Assembly: GCF_024749285.1 (NCBI RefSeq)
Contig: NZ_CP087196.1
Location: forward strand, 2,976,001-3,040,000
DNA length: 64,000 nucleotides
Source of the DNA: Pseudomonas sp. B21-015
GTDB taxonomy: Bacteria > Pseudomonadota > Gammaproteobacteria > Pseudomonadales > Pseudomonadaceae
Reading direction: 5' to 3'
A program made the translations under genes and the position numbers. The notes under the pieces are model-generated. The model searched no databases and had not been told where the DNA came from. It worked only from the letters and a program-made list of their open reading frames with translations. Shown here piece by piece: positions 26,249-34,879 of the stretch. Each line of letters begins with the position of its first letter. Position 1 is the first letter of the stretch.

Positions 26249-26323
26249 CTACGCAACGGCTTTAACCTCCAACCGCTGCGTATCATCATCGTAGGAAGCC
26301 ACGGGTTCGCGCTCAAGTACCAT
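26249..26323 (-). CDS. Small ORF of 24 codons with its own terminator
   Basis: Reads MVLEREPVASYDDDTQRLEV then KAVA. The ATG at 26323 has GGGGGA 8 nt upstream, and the transcript would end at the terminator 26144-26166. The protein is acidic in the middle and not hydrophobic, so it is not a membrane toxin. Between its stop and the terminator lies a further hairpin (GTGGTG…CACCAC, about 26216-26248), so this may be a dual-function small RNA. I do not recognise the peptide. Nothing else gene-like was seen between 26035 and 26467. Confidence 0.45.
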   Translation of the reverse strand: MVLEREPVASYDDDTQRLEVKAVA

Positions 26324-26354
26324 TAGTCTAATCCCCCCGGCCATGACTCAACGT

Positions 26355-26462
26355 CAAAAGATCGCAGCCTTCGGCAGCTCCTGCATTGGAATCGCGTACA
26401 CCCGTGAAATATCGGGGCGGGCACAAATTCTGTGAGCTGCCGAGGGCTGCGATCCTTTGATC
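26355..26462. repeat. Inverted pair of GATCGCAGCC-type extragenic palindromes
   Basis: A 26355-26380 copy of CAAAAGATCGCAGCCTTCGG… faces an inverted copy at 26434-26462. The same class recurs in inverted pairs near 29486, 38896 and 50736. Confidence 0.7.
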
Positions 26463-26467
26463 TTCAA

Positions 26468-27406
26468 TTAACCCTGCCTGAACACCAACGCCTTCAACCC
26501 GCACTCAACATCGGCATCGGGAAACTCCGGCGGATTGTCCAACCGCTGCTCAAACCGCAGGCTCGGCGCTTCGCGGGTAACGCCGTCGATGAGAAAGTCC
26601 GCACCAAAGGCCGGGTCGTTCATGCAGGCCAGTACCGTGCCTTGCGGGCTGAGCAATTCCGGCAGACGGCGCAGTACGCGCTGGTAATCCTTGGTCAACA
26701 GAAAGCTGCCTTTCTGAAAGGACGGCGGGTCGATGATCACCAGGTCGTACGGGCCCTTGCCGATCACCTTGCCCCAGGACTTGAACAGGTCGTGGCCGAG
26801 AAAACTCACTTTGCTCAGGTCGTGCCCGTTGAGCCGGTGATTGTCGCGACCACGGCTCAGGGCCGGGCTGGACATGTCCAGATTGACCACCTGCGACGCC
26901 CCTCCCTCGATGGCCGCCACCGAGAAGCCGCAGGTATAGGCGAACAGGTTCAACACCCGCTTGCCATGCGCATTGGCCCGCACCCAATCACGGCCGTAGC
27001 GCATGTCGAGAAACAGGCCGGTGTTCTGTTTGCGGCCCAGGTCCACCCGATAATGCAAGCCGCCCTCGGTGATCGTCATCTCGTCGATTGGCTCCCCGAG
27101 CAGCCATTCGCTGGTGCTTTCCAGCAGGTAGCGATGTTGCAGCAGCAAGGTATGCGCGCCGGATGTCTTCCACGCAGGCGATTGCGTGATCGCCATCAGC
27201 CGCTGCTTCAAATCATCCAGTTGCGCCGCTTGCGGTTCCTTGAACACGCATACCAGGACCACGCCCTGCAGCCAATCGACGGTCAACTGTTCCAGTCCCG
27301 GCCAGCAGCGGCCACGGCCGTGGAACAGCCGACGGGTTTCTGCGGGGGCGTCCGCAAGCGCGGTCAGCAAATGGTCGTGAAGGACGGAGAGGGCGTCTGG
27401 GTTCAT
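26468..27406 (-). CDS. Class I SAM-dependent methyltransferase, RlmI-like
   Basis: 312 residues. The Rossmann methyltransferase core has motif I VLNLFAYTCGFSVAAIEGGA near residue 153 and the catalytic DPPSF (IIDPPSFQKGS) near 220. Proteins with this pattern methylate rRNA cytosines, as in RlmI. The N-terminal ~120 residues differ from the PUA domain of E. coli RlmI, so the exact target is uncertain. ATG 27406 (MNPDALSVLHDHLL) was preferred to a longer frame to 27448. Confidence 0.78.
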   Translation of the reverse strand: MNPDALSVLHDHLLTALADAPAETRRLFHGRGRCWPGLEQLTVDWLQGVVLVCVFKEPQAAQLDDLKQRLMAITQSPAWKTSGAHTLLLQHRYLLESTSEWLLGEPIDEMTITEGGLHYRVDLGRKQNTGLFLDMRYGRDWVRANAHGKRVLNLFAYTCGFSVAAIEGGASQVVNLDMSSPALSRGRDNHRLNGHDLSKVSFLGHDLFKSWGKVIGKGPYDLVIIDPPSFQKGSFLLTKDYQRVLRRLPELLSPQGTVLACMNDPAFGADFLIDGVTREAPSLRFEQRLDNPPEFPDADVECGLKALVFRQG

Positions 27407-27606
27407 CGGGCAAGGTCGGCAAAGTAGAAGGGGCGGCATTTTAACCACAATTATGCGCTGACAAACGGTCGTGTTTGTCGGCCTGGACGCAGAATGTCCA
27501 AGTCAGGTGTATCAAAAATGAATTTCCGCGCAGTCCACTGCTCATACCTGTAGGGGGCGGGTTTGGGCCTGCGAAATCATTTACGTAATCAGGGAGTGGC
27601 ACAGTC

Positions 27607-28014
27607 ATGAGTCCAGTATCGACGGCGGGCAAACACTTGTCTGACGATTTGATTCTTGTGGTTGAGGACGACCCGTTGATCCTGGAGTTTCTTTGCGAAA
27701 TTCTTCAGGAAGAGGGCTTTGCGGTTGAACCGCAGGTCAGCGCGGATGCTGCGTCGCAGTTTCTGGAGCAACACGCTCCGCAGGTGGGACTGCTGCTGAC
27801 GGACATCACCATGCCGGGCAAACTCAATGGCGCGGACTTGGCCAATCAGTTTGGCGACCGTTGGCCAGACAAACCGATCATGATCATGTCCGGCTTCGAA
27901 ACTCCGAAAAGTGCCGGGGTCAAGCACCCGGTTTCGTTCATCAAGAAACCCTGGGCGGTGGGGCAGTTGCTCGATTGTGTGCAAAGCGCCTTGCAGTCGA
28001 GCCGCACCTTGTAG
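27607..28014 (+). CDS. Single-domain response regulator
   Basis: 135 residues consisting of one receiver domain. The acidic pair is VEDDP near residue 20, the phospho-acceptor Asp is in LLLTDITMPG near 62, the conserved Thr/Ser position falls in MIMSGFE and the Lys in FIKKPW. No output domain follows. Such CheY-like proteins act by binding a partner or as phosphate sinks. No kinase gene adjoins it. AGGGAG precedes the ATG. Confidence 0.85.
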   Translation: MSPVSTAGKHLSDDLILVVEDDPLILEFLCEILQEEGFAVEPQVSADAASQFLEQHAPQVGLLLTDITMPGKLNGADLANQFGDRWPDKPIMIMSGFETPKSAGVKHPVSFIKKPWAVGQLLDCVQSALQSSRTL

Positions 28015-28083
28015 GAACTGCCGCAGGGGTGGTGTACATTGGCCGACAATACTTGCCTGGTTCTTGCGAAAGGAAGTCGCCCT

Positions 28084-28752
28084 TTGTCTGTGAACACATC
28101 CCTGCTCAACAGGTCATACCGAGCCTTCTTGTTCGATATGGACGGCACCGTCCTCAACTCGATCGCCGCCGCCGAGCGGATCTGGACGATCTGGGCCCTG
28201 CGCCACGGCGTCGATGTCGAGACCTTTCTGCCGACCATTCATGGCGTTCGCGCGATCGACACTATCAACCGTCTGGCCTTGCCCGGGGTGGACACTGAAG
28301 CTGAAGCCGCATGGATCACCGAGGCGGAAATCGACGATGTGGAGGGGGTTGTCGAGGTGTCCGGCGCGGCGAGTTTCCTCAAATCGCTGCCCGCCAACCA
28401 ATGGGCCATCGTTACCTCCGCGCCACGAGCGCTGGCCCTGCGCCGAATGGCGGCGGCCGGTATTCCCGAGCCGGATGTGATGGTCACCGCCGAAGACGTC
28501 AGCGCCGGCAAACCCGACCCTGCGGGCTATCGGTTGGCCGCCCGTCGACTGCAAGTGGAGCCCGCCGAGTGCCTGATCTTCGAAGATGCCGCCGTCGGTA
28601 TTCGCGCAGGCGAAGCGGCGGGTGCCAACGTCATGGTTATCACCGCGACGCATGTCCATCCGCTCCAGACCCCGCATGCCACCCTGGCCAGTTATGACGT
28701 GGTCGAGGCACGAGTGGATATCGACAACCAAATCAGCCTGTACACAATCTAA
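28084..28752 (+). CDS. HAD-family (subfamily IA) sugar-phosphate-type phosphatase
   Basis: 222 residues with the four HAD motifs: FDMDGTVL (nucleophile Asp), VTSAPRA (Thr/Ser), GKPDPAGY (Lys) and IFEDAAVGIRAGEAAG (acidic motif). The cap insertion after motif I is of the β-phosphoglucomutase/YfbT type, suggesting a small sugar or polyol phosphate substrate. The start was set at TTG 28084, 7 nt after AGGAAG; GTG 28090 is an alternative. Confidence 0.85.
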   Translation: MSVNTSLLNRSYRAFLFDMDGTVLNSIAAAERIWTIWALRHGVDVETFLPTIHGVRAIDTINRLALPGVDTEAEAAWITEAEIDDVEGVVEVSGAASFLKSLPANQWAIVTSAPRALALRRMAAAGIPEPDVMVTAEDVSAGKPDPAGYRLAARRLQVEPAECLIFEDAAVGIRAGEAAGANVMVITATHVHPLQTPHATLASYDVVEARVDIDNQISLYTI

Positions 28753-28793
28753 TGTGGGAGCGAGCAAGCCCGCACACAGTTGATGGTGATCGG

Positions 28794-29453
28794 TCAGTAA
28801 ACCCCGGGAATCAATCGCCAGCTACGGGCGCAGTAAGCCTCGTATTCACTGCCGAACTGCGCATGTAACAGGGCTTCTTCGGAGCGAATGCGTGCGATCA
28901 GCGGGATCAACGTCAACGCCACCAATAGCAACCCGACACCGGAACGAAAAGCCAGCGCCCAACCCACGGCATTGATCAGCAGGCCCAGATAGCTAGGGTT
29001 GCGCACGTTCCGATAAATCCCGTCGGTGACTAGGCGGTGCCCCGGTTGAATCGCCACCAGTCCACTGAAACGTTTGCCCAGCACAAACACCGGCCACATC
29101 CGCAGCGCGCCGCCGCCGATGAACAGCAGCGCCCCCAGCCAACGTACGCCCTCACCACCGAAGGTCCAGACGTCGATCCGGTCGGTGTAGGCCGGCAGAT
29201 ACCCGCTCAACAACCCAAGCACCCCGAAAACCGGCAGCACCCAGCGATTGGCCCGGTCTTCACGTTCACCGGAGCTCAGGTTGCCCTCGCTGAACAAGGA
29301 TAAAATTGCCATCACCAGGGTTGCCAGCGCAATGACCACCAGCGGCGGGTGGGAGAAAAAAACCGCCAACCCGCCCAGCCCGAACACCGCGAGAGCGAGG
29401 TAGGCAAGGGTGGTGGTGAGGGTGAAAAACGCGAGTTTGGCCGAAATTTTCAT
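28794..29453 (-). CDS. Isoprenylcysteine-carboxyl-methyltransferase-like membrane protein
   Basis: 219 residues with about five membrane segments and the conserved C-terminal PEMT/ICMT signature: RLVTDGIYRNVRNPSYLGLLI then EEALLHAQFGSEYEAYCAR. These bind S-adenosylmethionine and methylate small or lipidic substrates at the membrane. Bacterial members are mostly of unknown substrate. ATG 29453 (MKISAKLAFFTL) was chosen, as the longer frame runs through an extragenic repeat. Confidence 0.8.
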   Translation of the reverse strand: MKISAKLAFFTLTTTLAYLALAVFGLGGLAVFFSHPPLVVIALATLVMAILSLFSEGNLSSGEREDRANRWVLPVFGVLGLLSGYLPAYTDRIDVWTFGGEGVRWLGALLFIGGGALRMWPVFVLGKRFSGLVAIQPGHRLVTDGIYRNVRNPSYLGLLINAVGWALAFRSGVGLLLVALTLIPLIARIRSEEALLHAQFGSEYEAYCARSWRLIPGVY

Positions 29454-29485
29454 GACTGACTTCGCAAAAAGGGCATATGACCAGT

Positions 29486-29587
29486 GTAGGAGCTGCCGAA
29501 GGCTGCGATCTTTTGATCTTTCGGGCGGTGTTGGTAGGTGCAAATCAAAAGCAGAATCAAAAGATCGCAGCCTGCGGCAGCTTCTAC
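29486..29587. repeat. Inverted pair of GATCGCAGCC-type extragenic palindromes
   Basis: GTAGGAGCTGCCGAAGGCTG… (29486-29518) and its inverted partner (29555-29587) flank about 35 bp of DNA. Confidence 0.75.
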
Positions 29588-29710
29588 GGGGGGCCGCGCG
29601 TTATGAGGACGGTAGTCGTGAACTAAGCTTGGATAAGGATGAGCCTGTCCGTTCCCCCCCTGGCTTGTTGAAAGATCTCAACGAGCCGGTGCTGCCACAA
29701 GGAGCACACG

Positions 29711-30658
29711 ATGCTTCACATCAGAACGCCTCTGATTCTGCACCCAGGCCTGTCGACCCCGGCCCGGCGAATCTGGCTCAAGCTGGAAAACCTGCAACCC
29801 AGCGGCTCGTTCAAACTGCGCGGCATGGGCCTGCTGTGCAGCCAGGCAGCGGAGCAGGGCAAGCGCAAAGTCGTCTGTCCTTCCGGTGGCAACGCCGGTT
29901 TGGCCACCGCCGTGGCCGCCGCCAGCCTTGGGCTGAAAGCCTGCATTGTGGTGCCGAACACTACCCCGGAAACTACCCGCGCCAGGATCAGGAAAGCCGG
30001 TGCCGAGGTGATTGTCCACGGCAAGGTCTGGGACGAAGCCAATCAACGGGCGAAAGAACTCGCACAGGGTGCGGACACCGAATATGTGCCGGCCTTCGAT
30101 CACCCGGTGTTGTGGGAAGGACACAGCACGATGATCGATGAAATCCTCGAGGACTGTCCTCAGGTCGATGTGTTGGTGACGTCGGTGGGGGGCGGCGGAT
30201 TGCTGGCGGGTCTGCTCACCGGACTGATCCGTCATCAGCGCATGGATTGTCGAATCGTTGCGTGCGAAACCCAGGGCGCGGCGTCTTTCGCGGCCGCCGT
30301 CAGTGCCGGGCACCCGGTCAGACTGCCGCGTATCGACACCGTCGCCACATCACTCGGCGCGGCGCAAGTGGCCGCCTGGCCGGTGCAGCACATCCTTGAT
30401 TTTACGCACGAATGCGTGGTGCTCAGCGATGATGAAGCGATCATGGGGGTGGTTCGTTACGCCAACGACCTGCGGCAGTTGGTCGAGCCGGCGTGCGGTG
30501 TTTCATTGGCGGTGGCGTACCTCGACCACCCGGCGATTGCCGACGCCCATGATGTGGTGATTGTGGTGTGCGGCGGCGTCAGCATCAGCGCGCAGTTGGT
30601 TGCCGGCTGGGCACGCCTGTCCGTCGGGGTCGAGAAAAACAGCGCTGAAGCAAAGTAG
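29711..30658 (+). CDS. PLP-dependent L-serine/L-threonine dehydratase-like enzyme
   Basis: 315 residues of fold-type II. The catalytic Lys lies in LQPSGSFKLRGMG near residue 35, the substrate-binding loop is SGGNAGLA near 63, the phosphate-binding glycine loop is TSVGGGGLLAGL near 160, and the C-terminal pyridine-contact region is VVCGGVSIS. The length and loop pattern fit the serine dehydratase (SDH) type without a regulatory domain, giving pyruvate or 2-oxobutyrate plus ammonia. AAGGAG precedes the ATG. Confidence 0.85.
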   Translation: MLHIRTPLILHPGLSTPARRIWLKLENLQPSGSFKLRGMGLLCSQAAEQGKRKVVCPSGGNAGLATAVAAASLGLKACIVVPNTTPETTRARIRKAGAEVIVHGKVWDEANQRAKELAQGADTEYVPAFDHPVLWEGHSTMIDEILEDCPQVDVLVTSVGGGGLLAGLLTGLIRHQRMDCRIVACETQGAASFAAAVSAGHPVRLPRIDTVATSLGAAQVAAWPVQHILDFTHECVVLSDDEAIMGVVRYANDLRQLVEPACGVSLAVAYLDHPAIADAHDVVIVVCGGVSISAQLVAGWARLSVGVEKNSAEAK

Positions 30659-30680
30659 GGCTGGAAACGCTATCCAGCCC
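30658..30680. terminator. Hairpin between convergent genes
   Basis: GGGCTGGA and TCCAGCCC form an 8-bp stem with a 7-nt loop starting in the stop codon of the dehydratase gene. There is no clear T-run. Confidence 0.5.
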
Positions 30681-30702
30681 CTATCGCTTACGTTTGCAGA
30701 CG

Positions 30703-31020
30703 TTAGTTACCTGCTGAAATGCCTTCCTGAACGAGGATCGCTCTGGCCAGGTCTTCGTCGCTGGCCTTGAGGCCGGGATGATTTTGGCGAATTTCCTTCA
30801 ACACCGACTCCAGGTAAACGCCACGGATCGTACCGCCACTGGCGACGAAACTGGAGGCGTCATCCCGGGCGGGAATGGCCATTTTGTGATCCTTGAACGT
30901 CGAATACAGCGATGCGGAAACCCCGGCCGAGGTGGCGACATCGCCCGCATCCACACGGGCCATGGCCGAACCAAAGGGCAAACAGAGCACGAGTGAAGAG
31001 ACTAATAGCAGACGGCGCAT
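30703..31020 (-). CDS. DUF2388 small exported protein
   Basis: 105 residues with a signal peptide (RLLLVSSLVLCLPFGSAMA) and the DUF2388 core (VATSAGVSASLYSTFKDHK, ASSFVASGGTIRGVYLE). This family is found as small exported proteins in Pseudomonas; the function is unknown. ATG 31020 was chosen over a longer frame because it places the basic MRR directly before the hydrophobic core. Confidence 0.75.
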   Translation of the reverse strand: MRRLLLVSSLVLCLPFGSAMARVDAGDVATSAGVSASLYSTFKDHKMAIPARDDASSFVASGGTIRGVYLESVLKEIRQNHPGLKASDEDLARAILVQEGISAGN

Positions 31021-31311
31021 GACGGTGTCCTCTGAAAGCGTGAAGCGTAAAAGAATTACCACATATTTTAGGATTCCTGGTGGCGGTCAGGAGTTCCCTG
31101 GCGAAGTCATGTATGCACCAGCGGCACGTTCACCCGTCAGTTCGGTCGTCATGCGATCCGTAGCAGCCTTCGGCAGCTGCTACGCAGATCGTTTGTAACG
31201 GTGATGTGGTCATGATCGCCCGTTAACGAGGATTCCGGTGATCGGCGGCTGCGATGCCGATCGCCACGGGGCTATTCTTGGCAATGCGCCCATCGACATG
31301 GGAGACCTCTG

Positions 31312-31818
31312 ATGATCAACGTACGCACTGCCCGCATGCTCACCGATTACAGGCGCTGGGCCGATCAGCGACTCTTCGACAGCCTCATGGCGCTGCCACC
31401 TGAGGAGCTCAACCGCAAACGGTTGTCGGTGTTCAACAATATGATCGGTACCTTGAACCACATCTACGTGGTGGACTGCATCTGGCAAGCCCACCTGGAG
31501 GGCCGGGGGCACGACTTCAAAACTTCCCATGACCTGCTCCATACCGAGCTTGCCGAGCTGAGAATGGCGCAACAGGAGATCGATCAATGGTTCTGTGGAT
31601 GGAGCTCGGCCCAGACCGATGACTCGTTGGATGAACCCATCGAATTCACCTCCGTGTCGGGGGAAAACGGGGTCATGAGCGCCGGTGCCATGCTGTTGCA
31701 CGTGGTTAACCACGCCAGTTATCACCGGGGCTGGGTGATCCAGATGTACTTCGAGATTCCGGCGATGCCGCCGATCACCGACCTGTCAGTGTTTCTGCGC
31801 GAGGTGCCAGGGTATTGA
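31312..31818 (+). CDS. DinB-family putative metalloenzyme
   Basis: 168 residues of the DinB/YfiT four-helix bundle, with three His placed as metal ligands: IGTLNHIYVVD near residue 46, and LLHVVNHASYHRGW near 130. Family members include thiol-dependent transferases and stress proteins; no specific reaction can be assigned. GGGAGA precedes the ATG. Confidence 0.82.
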   Translation: MINVRTARMLTDYRRWADQRLFDSLMALPPEELNRKRLSVFNNMIGTLNHIYVVDCIWQAHLEGRGHDFKTSHDLLHTELAELRMAQQEIDQWFCGWSSAQTDDSLDEPIEFTSVSGENGVMSAGAMLLHVVNHASYHRGWVIQMYFEIPAMPPITDLSVFLREVPGY

Positions 31819-31838
31819 GTCTTGGGGCCTAAGCAAAT

Positions 31839-31931
31839 CCTGTGGGAGCGGGCTTGCCCGCGATAGCGGAGTGTCAGGCGACATAATTTTCTCTGTCAGG
31901 CCGCCATCGCGGGCAAGCCCGCTCCCACAGG
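31839..31931. repeat. Inverted pair of 'gtgggagcgggcttgcccgc' palindromes
   Basis: The 26-bp arms 31839-31864 and 31906-31931 are perfect inverted copies around CCTGTGGGAGCGGGCTTGCC. They lie between the convergent DinB and sensor-kinase genes. Confidence 0.8.
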
Positions 31932-31957
31932 TTATGTGTCAGTTCAGGAGATTTGGG

Positions 31958-33352
31958 TCAGGCCTGAGAAATCAGGCTCTGCCGGCAATCGAGCACCAAC
32001 TGCGCGCCACCCAGCTCGCTGCTGCCCACTTCCAGCGTAAACCCATGCAGGCTGACAATCGCCGCGACGATCGACAGCCCCAGCCCGAAACCGCTTTGCG
32101 GGTTGCCACCTTCGGCGCGATAGAAACGCTGAAACACCGCCTCACGCTCGGCCAGCGCAATGCCGGGACCGGAGTCGAGCACTTCAATCCGCGTGTGCCC
32201 AGCGTCATTCACCCCACGCAAAATCACCTGGCCACCCGGCGGCGTGAACTTGATCGAGTTGCTCAGCAAATTCGCCACGGCCTCGAACAACAGCGCCCGG
32301 TCACCGTTCAGTCGGGGCAGGGATTCGGGCAGTTGCAGTTCAAAGGTCAACTCACCTTCTTCCGCCAGCGGCAGGTAAAAGTCATGCAGCTCTTGCAGCA
32401 ACGGCACCGGGTCCAGTTGCACGAAACCCGAACGACGCTGGCGATCTTCCAGCTCGGAAATCCGCAGCAAGCCACGAAACCGCGCCATCAAGGTATCCGC
32501 CTCGCCGAGCACGGAATCCAGTTGCACGGCCAGCGTCGATCCGTCATCGGCCTGCTGCTGAATCCGGTACAGCTGGGCCCGCAGGCGCGTCAGCGGCGTG
32601 CGCAGGTCGTGGGCGATGTTGTCGCATACGCCCTTGACCTCGTGCATCAAGCGCTCGATGCGTTCGAGCATGGCGTTGACGATGGCGGCGAGCATGTCCA
32701 GCTCGTCGCGGCGATTGGACAGTGGCAGGCGTCGGGTCAGGTCGCCGGCGACGATGGCTTCGGCGCAGGCCTGGATCGCCCGGATCCGCCGCAGCGGGCG
32801 CCGCCTTAACAAATGCCAACCGGCGATGCCGGGCAGAATGGTCAGCGACACGCCCCACAGCAGCGCGTGCAGGATGATCCGGGTCACGGCAAACAATGAA
32901 CCGTTTTCCCGCACCAGCACCAGCCAGCGCCCGTCCAGGGTGCGGGTCGCCACGGCGTCGCAGCTGTCGGAGGGCAGGGTCGGGTCGTCGGACTCGGCGC
33001 AGTCGCCAAGCATGTGAATCTTGCCGTCCAGCGGCAGGCCTTCGGGGATCTGGCGCAGGGCACCGCTGAGGTAGCGCTGCTGGTCATCGAACAGGCCATA
33101 GGCATCGATGCCGCGAATGTCGAAGGTCATGCTGGCGGCGAGGGCGTCCACCAGTTGCTCGCCCTGGAAGCGTGAAAACAGATGCTGACGTTGCATCAGC
33201 GAATGCTTGGCCAGGGTGTCGAGGTAGCTGGACACCTCGTAGTACATCACCCCCATGAGAATCCCGCTCCAGGCCACGAACAGCGAGCTGTAAAGCGCCA
33301 GCAAGCGGCTGCTGGAGGAGCGCCAGCCTTTAGAGGGGTTCAGCAATGACAT
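31958..33352 (-). CDS. Sensor histidine kinase of an OmpR-type pair
   Basis: 464 residues: membrane segment near 15-40 (LLALYSSLFVAWSGILMGVMYY), a periplasmic sensor region of about 120 residues with two Cys (GDCAESDDPTLPSDSC), a second membrane segment near 160, HAMP, HisKA with phospho-acceptor His in DNIAHDLRTPLTRLR, and HATPase_c (NLLSNSIKFTP, DSGPGIAL, SGFGLGLSI). It overlaps the upstream regulator gene by 23 bp, so the two are co-expressed. The two periplasmic Cys could form a disulfide. The ligand is unknown. Confidence 0.9.
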   Translation of the reverse strand: MSLLNPSKGWRSSSSRLLALYSSLFVAWSGILMGVMYYEVSSYLDTLAKHSLMQRQHLFSRFQGEQLVDALAASMTFDIRGIDAYGLFDDQQRYLSGALRQIPEGLPLDGKIHMLGDCAESDDPTLPSDSCDAVATRTLDGRWLVLVRENGSLFAVTRIILHALLWGVSLTILPGIAGWHLLRRRPLRRIRAIQACAEAIVAGDLTRRLPLSNRRDELDMLAAIVNAMLERIERLMHEVKGVCDNIAHDLRTPLTRLRAQLYRIQQQADDGSTLAVQLDSVLGEADTLMARFRGLLRISELEDRQRRSGFVQLDPVPLLQELHDFYLPLAEEGELTFELQLPESLPRLNGDRALLFEAVANLLSNSIKFTPPGGQVILRGVNDAGHTRIEVLDSGPGIALAEREAVFQRFYRAEGGNPQSGFGLGLSIVAAIVSLHGFTLEVGSSELGGAQLVLDCRQSLISQA

Positions 33353-34013
33353 AACCCGAGCCTCGCACGGTCCGAATCAGTGGGACTTTGCCTGGCGGGT
33401 CGATCTTCTTGCGCAGACGGCCGATGTGCACGTCGATCAGGTTGGTGCCAGGGTCGAAGTGATAACCCCAGACTTCTTCGAAAATCATCATCCGCGACAG
33501 AATCTGCCCGGTGTTGCGCATCAGAAACTCCAGCAACTTGTACTCGGTGGGCAATAGCGTCAGCAACTGGCTGTCGCGGCTGGCTTCGTGGCTGATGAGG
33601 TTCAGCTCCAGATCGGCCACGCGCAATGTGGTGGCCTGGGCCGTCACGGTGTTCTGCCGGCGCAGCAAGACTTCTACCCGGGCGGCCATTTCATCGGTGG
33701 CGAACGGCTTGGTCAGGTAATCATCGCCGCCGGCGCGCAGGCCGCGAACCCGTTCATCAACGTCGGAGAGGGCGCTGATCATCAGGATCGGCGTGGCCAC
33801 GCCCATGGTGCGCAGGGTGGTGACAATCGCCAGGCCATCGAGCTCCGGCAGCATGCGGTCGAGGGTGATCAGGTCGTAGTCGCCGCTGACCGCACGCGCC
33901 AGGCCTTCACGGCCATTGTCGACCCAATCCACGTCAAGGCCGTGGCTACTCAGTTCGGCGACGATTTCCCGGGCGGTCACAGCGTCGTCTTCGATGGTCA
34001 AGATGCGGGTCAT
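33330..34013 (-). CDS. OmpR/PhoB-family response regulator
   Basis: 227 residues: receiver domain with acidic EDD near residue 8, phospho-Asp in LITLDRMLPELDG near 55 and Lys in YLTKPF near 105, followed by a winged-helix DNA-binding domain ending with DVHIGRLRKKIDPPG and TVRGSGYVI. It is the first gene of the pair with the kinase. It is divergent from the Cys-rich secreted-protein gene, which may be a target. Confidence 0.92.
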   Translation of the reverse strand: MTRILTIEDDAVTAREIVAELSSHGLDVDWVDNGREGLARAVSGDYDLITLDRMLPELDGLAIVTTLRTMGVATPILMISALSDVDERVRGLRAGGDDYLTKPFATDEMAARVEVLLRRQNTVTAQATTLRVADLELNLISHEASRDSQLLTLLPTEYKLLEFLMRNTGQILSRMMIFEEVWGYHFDPGTNLIDVHIGRLRKKIDPPGKVPLIRTVRGSGYVIAEPL

Positions 34014-34162
34014 AGGGCTTGCCTGATAATCGGTTCAATACGAGGTGGAACTCATTTTGCCAAGAATTACGCGCGGCTTTTTAAATTAACTTTCATGTTG
34101 CCTCGTGAGCCTGGCTGGAACGTTGATATCATCCGGCCATAACTCTAAAGGGAAGCTGCACT

Positions 34163-34498
34163 GTGCGCACTTTAATGGTTCGTGGCTGGATGCCGATGTT
34201 GCTGCTGTTGTTGTGCATGTTCGGCTCATCCGCCTGGGCTGCCAACACGCCGTGTTCAGGGAAGAAGGGCGGTATCGATCGTTGCGACGGCGATCTGTTC
34301 CTGTGCAATGACGGCTCCATCAGCGGCTCGAAGAAAAGTTGCTCGGCGATGTTTGGCAGTAAAAGCCAGGCGCGACCGCAGACCCTGTTACAGGATACCG
34401 ATGGCTGTGCCTGCGGCACCGGTACGTTTTGCACTGGGCCAAGAGGCGGGGTGTATTGCCTGACGCCCAGCGGCAACAAGAGTTACAAGCGCAAGTAG
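34163..34498 (+). CDS. Small Cys-rich secreted protein
   Basis: 111 residues with a signal peptide (MLLLLLCMFGSSAWA) and a mature part with eight Cys (PCSGKKGGIDRC, FLCNDGSISGSKKSC, GCACGTGTFCTGPRGGVYC) and a basic tail. Disulfide bonding in the periplasm or outside is likely. I do not recognise a named family. The GTG start at 34163 has GGGAA upstream; ATG 34175 is an alternative. It is divergent from the OmpR-type regulator gene with 149 bp between. Confidence 0.7.
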   Translation: MRTLMVRGWMPMLLLLLCMFGSSAWAANTPCSGKKGGIDRCDGDLFLCNDGSISGSKKSCSAMFGSKSQARPQTLLQDTDGCACGTGTFCTGPRGGVYCLTPSGNKSYKRK

Positions 34499-34565
34499 TT
34501 CGTTTGCAGCCAAAAAACGCTTAGCGCAATGCTTGGCGACGATGTTGCCTGCCATGCCGTTTTCA

Positions 34566-34649
34566 CGAGCGAGCCTGCTCCCACATTAGCCCGTGGTGTT
34601 CGCAGATGTGTGTGCGCCCCAAAACCCCTGTGGGAGCGGGCTTGCTCGC
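34566..34649. repeat. Inverted pair of 'gtgggagcgggcttgctcgc' palindromes
   Basis: CGAGCGAGCCTGCTCCCACA (34566-34585) and the inverted TGTGGGAGCGGGCTTGCTCG (34630-34649) match at 18 of 20. They fill most of the gap before the hcn promoter. Confidence 0.75.
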
Positions 34650-34699
34650 GAAAACGGTCTGCAGTCGTCACGATGCTGGATAGGACGCAGGCGTTTTCA

Positions 34700-34713
34700 C
34701 TGGCCTGGATCAA
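34700..34713 (+). promoter_or_regulatory. ANR (FNR-type) box of the hcnA promoter
   Basis: CTGGC-CTGG-ATCAA differs by one base from TTGGC-N4-ATCAA, the box I recall for hcnA of P. fluorescens. A possible -10, TAACAT at 34736-34741, puts the box near -41, the class II activation position. Confidence 0.7.
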
Positions 34714-34859
34714 TATTTCCTTCGGCGATGTTCCCTAACATAAAAGATCCAGCCCCATCGCTGATGTGCTGTCGGAGTACCCGCGCAGACCTTCTCGTTA
34801 TTATCAGGTGGCCCGCAAGGTGTAGTGCAGCATGGAGCTGAAGAATCTCACCTGAACCC

Positions 34860-34870
34860 TTCACGGATGA
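34860..34870 (+). promoter_or_regulatory. RsmA/CsrA binding site at the hcnA ribosome site
   Basis: TTCACGGATGA matches the well-known hcnA leader target of RsmA (core ACGGAUG) and overlaps the Shine-Dalgarno region 10-20 nt before the hcnA start. It predicts Gac/Rsm post-transcriptional control. Confidence 0.75.
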
Positions 34871-34879
34871 TCAATCGCA

